NCBI RefSeq assembly: GCF_021556395.1
Contig: NZ_JAKGCS010000012.1
Location: 1-64,000, forward strand
Direction of reading: 5' to 3'
DNA length: 64,000 nucleotides
Source: Acuticoccus kalidii
Lineage (GTDB): Bacteria > Pseudomonadota > Alphaproteobacteria > Rhizobiales > Amorphaceae
Below are positions 8,209 to 15,727 of this stretch, piece after piece. A program made the position numbers and the translations under genes. Numbering within the stretch: the first letter of the stretch is position 1; every line of letters begins with the position of its first letter. Below the pieces are notes generated by a model. The model was given only the letters and a program-made list of their open reading frames with translations. It was not told the DNA's origin and did no database searches.

Positions 8209-9495
8209 TCAGCGCATCAGCGAGGGCAGCAGAAGCGAGATCTGCGGCACGTAGGTCACGATGAGGAGCGCGAGGATCAGCGGCAGATAGAACGGCGCCA
8301 GCGCCGCGACCGCCCGATTGATCGACACGTCGCCCACCTTCGCGACGGCGAACAGCACCATCCCGACCGGCGGCGTCAGCAGCCCGATCATCAGGTTCAG
8401 CACCATCACGACGCCGAAATGGACCGGATCGATGCCGACCGAGACGGCGAGCGGCAGCAGCATCGGCGTGAAGATGGTGATCGCCGCGTTGGTCTCCATG
8501 AAGAGGCCGATGACCAACAGGAAGATGTTGATCAGGAGGAGCAGAAGGTAGGGATCGAGGCTCCACCCGTCGACGAGCGCGACCAGCTCCTGCGGGATCT
8601 GGCTGAAGACGAGAAGCCACGCATAGAGTGCCGCCGCGGCGATGATGATGAGGATGATCGCCGTCTCGCGCATCGTCTCCTTGAGGACGATCCAAAACCG
8701 CTCCAGCGTCATCTCGCGATAGACGAGGAGGGAGATGATCAGCGCATAGACCGCCGCGATCGCCGCCGCCTCCGTGGGGGTGAAGGCGCCCGTCCACATC
8801 CCGCCGATGATGATCACCGGGGTGATGATGGCGGGAAGGGCGGCGAAGAAGCTCGCAATGAGCGCGCCGAAGCCTTGCCAAACCTCGGTCGGCACGCCGA
8901 GCTTGCGCGAGCGGATGGCGACCACGATCATCAACATGCCCGCGAGGACGAGGCCCGGCAGGAGGCCCGCGATCAACAGCGAGGTCGCTGACGCGTTGGC
9001 GATCACCGCATAGACGATGAGCGGGATCGAGGGCGGGATGATCGGCCCGATGGTGGCCGAGGCGGCGGTCACGGCGACGGAGAAGTCGTCCGGGTAGCCG
9101 GCCTGTCGCATCGCCCGAATTTCCACCTGCCCGATGCCGACGGCATCCGCCACCGCGGAGCCCGACATACCGGAAAAGATGATCGACGCCGCGATGTTCA
9201 CCTGTCCGAGGCCGCCGCGCCAATGGCCGACGAGGCGGCGGGCGAAGACGAAGATCCGGTCCGTCACGCCGCCCGAATTCATGATCTTGCCGGCGAGAAT
9301 GAAGAACGGGATCGCGAGGAGGGGGAAGGAGTTCACCCCGTAGACCATGCGCTGGGCGATGATCGTGAAGGGGATCGCGTCGATCCCGCGATCGACGACC
9401 GTCACGATGAGCGAGGTGAGGCCGAGCGCGAAAGCCGCCGGAACGCCGATGATGAAGAGGACGAGGAGCGCCCCGATGAAAATCGTGAGGATCAT
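8209..9495 (-). CDS. dctM: TRAP transporter large permease, set 1 (DctM)
   Basis: A 428-residue inner-membrane protein with about 12 hydrophobic segments, the ion-coupled transport subunit of a tripartite ATP-independent periplasmic transporter. Typical DctM landmarks are present: GVPAAFALG near the N-terminus, FPLLAIPFFILAGKIM, the FSGMSGSAVADAVGIG motif, ATIGPIIPPSIPLIVYAV, GAFTPTEAAAIAAVYA, and the TPPVGMVLFAV motif near the C-terminus. The ATG overlaps the dctQ stop by 4 nt. The TRAP-T large subunit normally uses a sodium gradient. It is the last gene of the set-1 operon. Confidence 0.95.
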   Translation of the reverse strand: MILTIFIGALLVLFIIGVPAAFALGLTSLIVTVVDRGIDAIPFTIIAQRMVYGVNSFPLLAIPFFILAGKIMNSGGVTDRIFVFARRLVGHWRGGLGQVNIAASIIFSGMSGSAVADAVGIGQVEIRAMRQAGYPDDFSVAVTAASATIGPIIPPSIPLIVYAVIANASATSLLIAGLLPGLVLAGMLMIVVAIRSRKLGVPTEVWQGFGALIASFFAALPAIITPVIIIGGMWTGAFTPTEAAAIAAVYALIISLLVYREMTLERFWIVLKETMRETAIILIIIAAAALYAWLLVFSQIPQELVALVDGWSLDPYLLLLLINIFLLVIGLFMETNAAITIFTPMLLPLAVSVGIDPVHFGVVMVLNLMIGLLTPPVGMVLFAVAKVGDVSINRAVAALAPFYLPLILALLIVTYVPQISLLLPSLMR

Positions 9496-9998
9496 GCGGG
9501 CTCCTCCGCGCTCTCGCCGGTCGTGAGCTGTGCGAGGCGGGACACGATGTCGAGCAGGACGATGAAGAGCATCATCGCGACGGCGAAGGCGACGGCGCCG
9601 TAGACATAGCCCATACGGAACCAGTCCATCGTCGCGGTGTAGGTGGTCCATGTCGCGCTCACCATGAGGACGCAGCCCCATGCGAGTGCGGCGAGGAAGA
9701 GGGCGATGAGGACATCGGCGAAGATCGCGATCACGGCCATCGTGCGCGGTCCGACGAGCGTCTCGATCACGTCGACGCGGATATGCTCGCGCGCGATGAG
9801 GACGACGACACCGCCGAAATAGGTCGTACCGACGGCCATCAGCCGGGCGAGCTCCTCGGTCCACATCAGCGGCTCGTTGAGAACGTAGCGGCAGAAGACC
9901 TGGACGAGCGAGGACATCAGCATGATGAGGAAGAAGGTGATCGCCACCGCCTCGAACAGGCGGTAGATGGTTCGGCGCACCGCCACGATCTGGCGCAT
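9492..9998 (-). CDS. dctQ: TRAP transporter small permease, set 1 (DctQ)
   Basis: A 168-residue membrane protein with four hydrophobic helices (about residues 15-37, 48-66, 85-108 and 128-150) and the DctQ signature around FCRYVLNEPLMWTEELARL. It pairs with DctM to form the membrane unit of the TRAP transporter. The stop overlaps the dctM start (ATGA). It is separated from dctP by 141 nt that contain a stem-loop. Confidence 0.93.
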   Translation of the reverse strand: MRQIVAVRRTIYRLFEAVAITFFLIMLMSSLVQVFCRYVLNEPLMWTEELARLMAVGTTYFGGVVVLIAREHIRVDVIETLVGPRTMAVIAIFADVLIALFLAALAWGCVLMVSATWTTYTATMDWFRMGYVYGAVAFAVAMMLFIVLLDIVSRLAQLTTGESAEEPA

Positions 9999-10103
9999 GA
10001 AGGCTCCGATTCAATCAGCCGAATGGGGAGGCGAAGACGGCGCCCGCGCCCCGTCCACCGCTGGCGGGGGGGCAAGGCGCCGTCTGGCCGACGATGGGCG
10101 ACA

Positions 10104-10127
10104 CCCCGCGAGCGCGTTGCCGCGGGG
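10104..10127 (-). other. Stem-loop between dctP and dctQ, set 1
   Basis: A 7-bp stem CCCCGCG / CGCGGGG encloses a 10-nt loop, a few bases past the dctP stop codon. It has no T-run behind it, so it is more likely a 3' mRNA stabiliser or a weak attenuator than a full terminator. Confidence 0.5.
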
Positions 10128-10139
10128 GGCCTTGTCGCG

Positions 10140-11117
10140 TCAGTCGAGATACTGGGAGACGGCGTCCATCACGCCCGGCGCCCAGTTCTTGGCGAGCTCG
10201 TCGATCGCCGGACGGGCGGCGGCGACATAGGCGTCGCGGTCGACCTCGACCATTTCCATGCCGTGCTCGTCGACGAGGGCCGTACAGGTCGCTTCGATCT
10301 GCTCCTGGGCCACCTGGTCGCCATAGGCGGCGGCTTCCTTGGCCGAGTTCACGACGATTTCGCGCAGTTCAGGCGAAAGAGAATCGAGGAATTTCGACGA
10401 GATCGACCAATGGAAGACGGCCGGGACGTGCGCCGTCATCATGATGTGCGACTGGACCTCGTACATCTTCGCCTGGTTGATGTTGAAACAGGGATTCTCC
10501 TGCCCCTCGACGACGCCCATCTGCAGCGCGGAGAAGAGCTCCGGATAGGCGACCGGGGTCGGGCTCGCGCCGACGGCCGTCCAGGCCTGCACCCAGGACG
10601 GAATTTCCGGGACGCGCAGCTTGAGACCGGAGATATCGTCCGGCGTCGGGATCGCCTTGTTGGCGGTGAGCTGCCGGTCGCCGCGGCGATGGAAGGCGAC
10701 GACGTCGATGCCGGCCTTCTCCTTGATGGCCGCCTTCGCCTTGTCACCGATCTCGCTATCCCAGAAGGCATAGACCTCTTCGGGGCCAGGGAACACGAAG
10801 GGGGTGACGACGGCGGCATATTCCGGCGCGATGACGCTGACGAGCAGGTCGCCGTTCAACGTCATCTGCACTTCGTTGACGGTGAGCTGCTCGACATTGT
10901 CCCGCTCGCCGCCGAGAACGGCGGAGGGATAGGTGCGCACGCGGATTTCGCCGTTCGAGCGCTCTTCGACCAGCTCCTTGAACTTGTCGACCGCCTCGAA
11001 TTCCGGCCCCGGCGGCGAGGTGTGGAGCGCAAAGCCGATATCGATGGCGTTTGCGGACGTCGCGGCGAGCAGCGAGCCCGCGAAGATCGTGGAGAGTGCG
11101 ATGGCCTTCATGGTCAT
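10140..11117 (-). CDS. dctP: TRAP transporter substrate-binding protein, set 1 (DctP)
   Basis: A 325-residue periplasmic binding protein. A signal peptide covers residues 1-24 (cleavage after SANA). The DctP fold is shown by the GFALHTSPPGPEFEAVDKFKELVEERSNGEI opening, YPSAVLGGERD, the LKLRVPEIP segment that includes the conserved carboxylate-binding Arg, and QMGVVEGQENP. The start is supported by GGAGGAAACCCC directly before the ATG. The ligand cannot be read from the sequence; most characterised family members bind organic acids. It stands just downstream of two unknown paralogous genes. Confidence 0.93.
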   Translation of the reverse strand: MTMKAIALSTIFAGSLLAATSANAIDIGFALHTSPPGPEFEAVDKFKELVEERSNGEIRVRTYPSAVLGGERDNVEQLTVNEVQMTLNGDLLVSVIAPEYAAVVTPFVFPGPEEVYAFWDSEIGDKAKAAIKEKAGIDVVAFHRRGDRQLTANKAIPTPDDISGLKLRVPEIPSWVQAWTAVGASPTPVAYPELFSALQMGVVEGQENPCFNINQAKMYEVQSHIMMTAHVPAVFHWSISSKFLDSLSPELREIVVNSAKEAAAYGDQVAQEQIEATCTALVDEHGMEMVEVDRDAYVAAARPAIDELAKNWAPGVMDAVSQYLD

Positions 11118-11138
11118 GGGGTTTCCTCCGGTTTTTTG

Positions 11139-11555
11139 TTATTCGGTGGTGTCACCCGCGGCGAAGGCGGCGAACCGCTCCACCGCGTCGCGGACTGTGT
11201 CGCCGGGCGCGATGCCCGCCCGTGCGGCGCGTTCGTTGCGGGCGCTGACGCGGCCCGAGTCGTAATGATCGCGCGCGTCGCCGATGCGCGCGCTCCGATG
11301 GTCGACCGATGCGCAGGCGATGCCGGCCTCTTCGAGAAGCGCGACCGCGGCCCGTCCCGCATCGCCCTTTCCGCCACCCGCATCGTTGAAGAAGACGAGG
11401 AGCGGCCGGCCCTTCGCGGCAAAACCGGCCGAGATGCGGCCGCCGTGCGAGGCGGAGACGATGATCGTCCCGCCGTCTTCCGCGGTGATCAACGAGATGG
11501 AATCCATCAGGATGACGCGCGTGCCGTGCGCGTTGCCGATCGTCTCGTTCAGCAT
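11139..11555 (-). CDS. Conserved protein of unknown function, copy B of a tandem pair
   Basis: A 138-residue soluble protein, clearly related to its upstream neighbour. Shared landmarks in order are an aspartate-rich start (VILMDSISLITAEDGG), a VSASHGGRISAGFAA motif, the strong VFFNDAGGGKGDAGRAAVALLEEAGI motif, then a Ser-Ala-Arg-Ile-Gly segment followed by DHYDSGRVSARNERA. I know similar short proteins beside transporter or dehydrogenase genes but no assigned function. No signal peptide, membrane segment or classical nucleotide-binding loop is seen. Its start overlaps the stop of copy A by 7 nt, so the two are probably made in equal amounts and may form a heteromer. Confidence 0.8.
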   Translation of the reverse strand: MLNETIGNAHGTRVILMDSISLITAEDGGTIIVSASHGGRISAGFAAKGRPLLVFFNDAGGGKGDAGRAAVALLEEAGIACASVDHRSARIGDARDHYDSGRVSARNERAARAGIAPGDTVRDAVERFAAFAAGDTTE

Positions 11556-11977
11556 GACGCGCCTTTCTCGAGGCGTGCGATCGCAGCCTTCAGCGGCTCG
11601 CCGATCCGGTAGCCGGCGGCCTCGGCGCGGGCATTCAGCGCGCTGATCACGCCATGATGGTAGGTCTCGCCGCCAACGCCGATCACGGCGCTCTCGTGCG
11701 CGACGGCGCCGGCGGGAATGCCGGCCTCGTCGAGCAAGGCGAGCCCGGCGATCCCGGCATCGTCCTTGCCGCGGCCGGCGTCGTTGAAGAAGACGGCGGC
11801 GAGCGCGACGCGGGCGGCATATTCCCCGGAGCTCAGCCCGCCGTGCGAGCCGGTCGCAATGATCTGCCCTTCGTCCTGCGGGGCGACATGGGCGATCGTG
11901 TCGAGCGCGACCACATTGCGTTCGCCGAGGTGGGCGACGACCTCGCGCACCATCGTGAGGTCGGCGAGATCGCTCAT
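11549..11977 (-). CDS. Conserved protein of unknown function, copy A of a tandem pair
   Basis: A 142-residue protein with the same motifs in the same order as copy B: VVALDTIAHVAPQDEG, ATGSHGGLSSGEYAA, AAVFFNDAGRGKDDAGIAGLALLDEAGI, ESAVIGVGGETYHHGVISALNARA. The conserved HGG, FNDAG.GK.DAG and late Asp/His-Tyr positions suggest a small-molecule binding or catalytic pocket; this is inference. The start overlaps the stop of the dehydrogenase gene upstream by 4 nt. The context (two dehydrogenases and a TRAP transporter) suggests a role in handling the transported compound. Confidence 0.8.
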   Translation of the reverse strand: MSDLADLTMVREVVAHLGERNVVALDTIAHVAPQDEGQIIATGSHGGLSSGEYAARVALAAVFFNDAGRGKDDAGIAGLALLDEAGIPAGAVAHESAVIGVGGETYHHGVISALNARAEAAGYRIGEPLKAAIARLEKGASC

Positions 11978-12876
11978 GACGCGGGCGCCGGATCGAGGCC
12001 GGACATCTCGTGGAGGAGGAGGGCGAGGGAGGAGTTGTCGAGATCGGCGCGGCCCGTCGCGGCGAGCATCGCGTAGAGCTCGCGGATGAGGGCGGTCGCC
12101 GGAAGGGGGGTGTTGGACGCTCCCGCGGTCTCGAGCGCGATCCGCAGATCCTTGATCTGGAGGGCGACGCGGAAGCCCGCCGCATAGTTGCCGTCGAGGA
12201 CGCGCTGGCCGTGGAGGTCGAGCGCGCGGCTCTGGGCGAAGCCGCCGAGAAGGGCGTCACGCACGCGGGCGGGGTCGACGCCGTTCTTGCGGGCGAGGGT
12301 GAGGGATTCGGCGACCGCCTGGATCGAGATCGCGACGGCGACCTGATTGCACGCCTTGCAGACCTGCCCGGCGCCGGCCTCGCCGATGTGGTTTATCGTT
12401 TTGCCCATCACAGAGAGGACCGGCCGCACCCGCTCGAGCGTCGCCGCATCGCCGCCGACCATGATCGAAAGCGTGCCCTGTTCGGCGCCCTGAAAGCCGC
12501 CCGAAACGGGCGCGTCGAGCATCGAGACGCCGGCCGCGGCGAGGCGCGCCGCGAAGTCGCGCGTCGCGACGGGCGAGATCGAGCTCATATCGACGAGGGC
12601 GGTGCCGGGGCGAAGCGCCGGGGCGAGGCCGTTTTCGCCGAAGAGGACGGTGTCGACATCGCCGGTGTCGGGAAGCATCAGGACGACGATGTCCGCCGCC
12701 GCGATCCCTTCGAGCGATCCGGCATCGCGCGCGCCTGCACCGACGAGATCGTCGACCGCGGCGCGGTTGAGGTCGTGGACGAGGAGCGGAACGCCGGCCT
12801 TCACGAGATTACGGGCCATGTGCCGGCCCATCACACCGAGGCCGACAAAGCCGACGGTTTCGTATTCGCTGCTCAT
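11974..12876 (-). CDS. NAD(P)-dependent beta-hydroxyacid dehydrogenase (3-hydroxyisobutyrate dehydrogenase family)
   Basis: A 300-residue oxidoreductase of the 3-hydroxyisobutyrate / tartronate-semialdehyde reductase family. The N-terminal Rossmann motif is VGFVGLGVMGRHMARNL. The substrate motif is APVSGGFQGAEQGTLSIMVGG, and the catalytic-Lys region reads GAGQVCKACNQVAVA, with Lys in the family's G..K..NN position. The C-terminal all-helical domain includes ALQIKDLRIALE. Start ATG at 12876 (MSSEYETV). The reaction type is oxidation of a beta-hydroxy acid to a semialdehyde or the reverse; the exact substrate is not clear. It overlaps the next gene by 4 nt. Confidence 0.9.
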   Translation of the reverse strand: MSSEYETVGFVGLGVMGRHMARNLVKAGVPLLVHDLNRAAVDDLVGAGARDAGSLEGIAAADIVVLMLPDTGDVDTVLFGENGLAPALRPGTALVDMSSISPVATRDFAARLAAAGVSMLDAPVSGGFQGAEQGTLSIMVGGDAATLERVRPVLSVMGKTINHIGEAGAGQVCKACNQVAVAISIQAVAESLTLARKNGVDPARVRDALLGGFAQSRALDLHGQRVLDGNYAAGFRVALQIKDLRIALETAGASNTPLPATALIRELYAMLAATGRADLDNSSLALLLHEMSGLDPAPAS

Positions 12877-12889
12877 GTCGCTCGACGTC

Positions 12890-13684
12890 CTAGTTGGTCT
12901 TGCAGTGGAGGCCGCCATCGACGGGAAGATCGATGCCGGTGATGTATTTCGCCTCGTCGGAGGCGAGGAAGAGGGCGGCGTGCGCGATGTCCCACCCGTC
13001 GCCCATGCGCTTCATGGGGCTCGCGGCGGCGCGCTTTTCGCGCATCTCTGTGAAGTCGGAATAGTGGGCCTTCATCGCCTCATAGATGTGCGGCGTGTCC
13101 ATCAGGCCGGGAAGAACGGTATTGGCGCGTATTCCCTTGTCGGCATACTGCAACGCGACGGCGCGGGTGAAATGGTTCACCGCGGCTTTCGAGGCGTAAT
13201 AGGAGATATAGTTGAAGCCGAGATAGCGGATCGAGGCGAGCGACGAGATGTTGACGATCGAGCCGCGCCGCTGCTCCTCCATGACGGGCAGAACTGCCTT
13301 GCAGGTGAGGAACATGCTCTTGAGGTTGATGTCCATCACCCGATCCCACTCCGCCTCGGAGGTGTCGATCGGGCCGCCTTGGGAGTTGGTGCCGACATTG
13401 TTGTGAAGGACGTCGATCTGCCCCCACGCGTCGAGCGTGCCGTCGACGACGGCGCGGATCGTGTCGAACTGGGTGACGTTGGCCTCGAACGCGATGGCGG
13501 TGCCGCCTTCGGCTTCGATGATGGCGCGCGTCGCCTCGGCGGCGGCTGGGTTGAGATCGACGCAGGCGACCTTGGCCCCTTCGCGGGCATACAAGACGGC
13601 CGCGGCTTTGCCATTGCCCCAGCCTTCGCCGACGGATCCCGCGCCGAAGACCACGGCGACCCTGTTATCGAGACGTCCGGTCAC
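12890..13684 (-). CDS. Short-chain dehydrogenase/reductase
   Basis: A 264-residue SDR enzyme. The GTG at 13684 is chosen because GGGAGGA lies 3 nt upstream; an in-frame TTG at 13696 would overlap that site. The cofactor motif is FGAGSVGEGWGNG, a looser version of TGxxxGxG. Also visible are the NVGTNSQ (NNAG-like) motif, the catalytic Ser in NISSLASIR, YYASKAAV with Tyr and Lys of the active site, and a C-terminal GIDLPVDGG. It is the first gene of set 1 and lies 13 nt upstream of the beta-hydroxyacid dehydrogenase, so the two probably act in sequence on a hydroxylated acid. The substrate is unknown. Confidence 0.9.
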   Translation of the reverse strand: MTGRLDNRVAVVFGAGSVGEGWGNGKAAAVLYAREGAKVACVDLNPAAAEATRAIIEAEGGTAIAFEANVTQFDTIRAVVDGTLDAWGQIDVLHNNVGTNSQGGPIDTSEAEWDRVMDINLKSMFLTCKAVLPVMEEQRRGSIVNISSLASIRYLGFNYISYYASKAAVNHFTRAVALQYADKGIRANTVLPGLMDTPHIYEAMKAHYSDFTEMREKRAAASPMKRMGDGWDIAHAALFLASDEAKYITGIDLPVDGGLHCKTN

Positions 13685-13762
13685 GATTCCTCCCAAAATT
13701 TATTCCGGATCCGACGATTCGCCGCCCCGGTGGCCGGCTGGTTTGTCCCGCTCGGCCTGTTC

Positions 13763-13773
13763 TTGTATGCCAA
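13763..13773. promoter_or_regulatory. Candidate GntR (FCD) operator 1
   Basis: TTGTATGCCAA, a near-palindrome of the type bound by FCD-class GntR regulators, lies in the divergent gap 79 nt upstream of the SDR start. A sister copy lies at 13936. Confidence 0.55.
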
Positions 13774-13935
13774 CTGTGTTCCGATGCTGGGCGGCTGTCA
13801 ACGCATTGCTGCGTAACTGTTGGCAGGATTCTTGACGGCTCAATCGCAATAAGCCTGAAACTTTCAGGCATTTGGCGCTTGCTTGCGAAGTTTTACACTT
13901 CTCTTGAATTTCCTCTGCGTGTCGGTCAGGGTTCA

Positions 13936-13945
13936 TGGTATGCCA
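13936..13945. promoter_or_regulatory. Candidate GntR (FCD) operator 2
   Basis: TGGTATGCCA lies 48 nt before the gntR start at 13993 and matches the half-site spacing of the site at 13763. Its position would allow autoregulation of the gntR gene. The rest of the 308-nt divergent gap (13685-13992) shows no gene. Confidence 0.55.
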
Positions 13946-13992
13946 TATGGCCCGCCCGGGGCTTCAGCCGCGGACGTCACGGTGCGAGCGAG

Positions 13993-14706
13993 ATGACTGC
14001 GACGGACGACATCCAAGACGCCGAGCCCGACATCGACGATCCGGGCGATCCACCGATGCCCGAACGGGTCGCGGCGTTGATCCGGGAACAGATTTTGGAG
14101 GACCGCCTCAAGCCCGGTATGCCGGTTCGCGAGCGGATCCTCGCCAAGGCGCTCGGCGTGTCACGGACGCCGTTGCGCGAGGCGCTGAAGATCCTGTCGG
14201 TCGAGGGCCTCGTCGACCTCACCCCGCGGCGCGGGGCGGTGGTCGCCGCGCCGTCACCCAAGGAGCAGCGCGAGCTTCTCCAGCTTCTCGGCGCGATCGA
14301 AGGTTTCGCCGGCACGCTTGCTTGCGACGCGATCACCGAAGACGCGATGAAGGAGCTGCGCGCCACGCATTACGAGATGCTGGCGGCGATCATGCGGGGC
14401 GATCGGCTCACGTATTTCCGCCACAACCAGGCGATCCATCGCGGCATTGTCGAGGCGACGGGCAACGGCGTGTTGATCGCCTATCACCGGCAGATCAATC
14501 TTCGCCTCTACCGCGTGCGCTATGTCGTCAACCTGCGGACCGAGCGTTGGGAGAGCGCGATCGCCGAGCACGAGGCCATCCTCGACGCGCTGCAGGCCGG
14601 CGACAAGCCGCGAATCCGCACCATCCTCGAAATGCACGTCCTCGCCGCGTTCGATCAGATGGAGCGCGACGGCAAGGGCGACGCGCCGCCGACCGCACGC
14701 CCTTGA
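13993..14706 (+). CDS. GntR-family transcriptional regulator, FCD type
   Basis: A 237-residue regulator divergent from the set-1 operon. The winged helix-turn-helix covers about residues 22-90: RVAALIREQILEDRLKPG, LAKALGVSRTPLREALKILSVEGLV, RRGAVVAAP. The FCD ligand domain follows, with the metal-ligand-type pattern ...IEGFAGTLA..., HNQAIHRGIVEATGN, and AIAEHEAILDAL. The ATG at 13993 gives MTATDDIQD and has GCGAGCGAG upstream; the longer frame before it has no regulator homology. The nearest targets are the set-1 promoter and its own, both with TATGCC-type sites. The effector is likely a carboxylated catabolite (family knowledge). Confidence 0.9.
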   Translation: MTATDDIQDAEPDIDDPGDPPMPERVAALIREQILEDRLKPGMPVRERILAKALGVSRTPLREALKILSVEGLVDLTPRRGAVVAAPSPKEQRELLQLLGAIEGFAGTLACDAITEDAMKELRATHYEMLAAIMRGDRLTYFRHNQAIHRGIVEATGNGVLIAYHRQINLRLYRVRYVVNLRTERWESAIAEHEAILDALQAGDKPRIRTILEMHVLAAFDQMERDGKGDAPPTARP

Positions 14707-14724
14707 TGTCGGTCCGGCTCCGAA

Positions 14725-14797
14725 CGGTATGCCGCGGGGCGGTCGGGTGATTTTGGTGAGGCATACTGCAGAGGCCAGCGCGGGCTCTGGTATGCAA
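14725..14797. promoter_or_regulatory. Three further GntR-like half-palindromes in a convergent gap
   Basis: CGGTATGCCG (14725-14734), AGGCATACT (14759-14767) and TGGTATGCAA (14788-14797) lie between the stop codons of two convergent gntR genes. They share the GGTATGC core with the sites at 13763 and 13936. No promoter or gene start is evident here. Confidence 0.45.
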
Positions 14798-14804
14798 GCG
14801 ACTG

Positions 14805-15632
14805 CTATGTCGCGATCGGCATGTCGAGATCGCCGACATCGTGGACGAGCGTGTCCACGGTGCGCGATTGGAGGAGCTGCACGAGGCGGTGTTTGGTGTA
14901 GCGCGAATGATCGGGCAGGAGCACGATCAGCCGCTCCCGATCGCCCGCGGCGAGCACGTCGATGATCTCGTCATGTTGTTCGAGATTGCTCGCGAACTGC
15001 GCCGATTGAAGCGTCGGCTCCCGCGTCTCGGCCTTGTAGATATAAAGGAGGAGGCGCTGCACGTGATGGTGCACGTTCTGGGCGTGCTCGTAGAGGAGCC
15101 AGTTGCCGATCGTCTGGTGGATCCTGAGATGAAAGGCGTGGTTCAACTGGGTGATCGCCAAGAAGGCGCGCTCGGCGACGCATTGGCGATAGTCGGCCTG
15201 GATCGCGCGCAAGTCTTCGATGAGATCGGGGTCGTCCAACCGGCACATCTGGGCCGCAATCGATTCGGCGAGCTGCTGGGCGATCAGAACCTCACCCATC
15301 TCGTCGATATCGAGCTTGCGGACATAAGTCCCGCCGCGCTGGGGAAGGATGCGCACGAAGCCCTCTGCGGCGAGCCGGTTGAGCGCCTCGCGGGCAGGCG
15401 TGCGACCGAGGCCGAAGCGTTCGACGAGAAGACGCTCGTCGATCCGGCTGCCCGGCTCCAGGGTGAGGTCGATGATGCGGGCGCGCAAAAGATCGAGCGC
15501 GGCGTCGGCCTGGGAGGGGGAGGGCGCCTCCGACAGCCCGCGGCCACGCCGGACGGCGGCGCGATCGCTCGCCCGCTCGCGCGGCGCCTTCGCCGTTTCG
15601 CCGGTGGCCGAGCCACGCAACTTGCCGCCCAT
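14805..15632 (-). CDS. GntR-family transcriptional regulator, FCD type (set 2)
   Basis: A 275-residue regulator at the end of the set-2 operon, 95 nt after hyuB. The helix-turn-helix lies at about residues 50-110: ALDLLRARIIDLTLEPGSRIDERLLVERFGLGRTPAREALNRLAAEGFV in pattern, then QRGGTYVRKL. The FCD domain carries LNHAFHLRIHQTIGNWLL and EQHDEIIDVLAAGD, with His residues that usually bind a metal. The ATG at 15632 follows GCGGGGACGTG. The first 45 residues are low-complexity and may not be translated. Likely regulator of the dctPQM-hyuAB genes. Confidence 0.88.
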   Translation of the reverse strand: MGGKLRGSATGETAKAPRERASDRAAVRRGRGLSEAPSPSQADAALDLLRARIIDLTLEPGSRIDERLLVERFGLGRTPAREALNRLAAEGFVRILPQRGGTYVRKLDIDEMGEVLIAQQLAESIAAQMCRLDDPDLIEDLRAIQADYRQCVAERAFLAITQLNHAFHLRIHQTIGNWLLYEHAQNVHHHVQRLLLYIYKAETREPTLQSAQFASNLEQHDEIIDVLAAGDRERLIVLLPDHSRYTKHRLVQLLQSRTVDTLVHDVGDLDMPIAT

Positions 15633-15696
15633 CACGTCCCCGCTTTCGGCCGGTCGGTCGCGGCGTGCGCTCCTACCGCCCGGCGTCTTGCCCCAA

Positions 15697-15721
15697 GGAA
15701 ACGGCCCGCGCGAGCGGGCCG
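15697..15721 (-). terminator. Stem-loop after hyuB (set 2)
   Basis: An 8-bp stem CGGCCCGC / GCGGGCCG with loop GCGA at 15702-15721 is followed on the minus strand by TTTCCTT. It lies within 10 nt of the hyuB stop and may limit read-through into gntR. Confidence 0.6.
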
Positions 15722-15727
15722 ATATCG

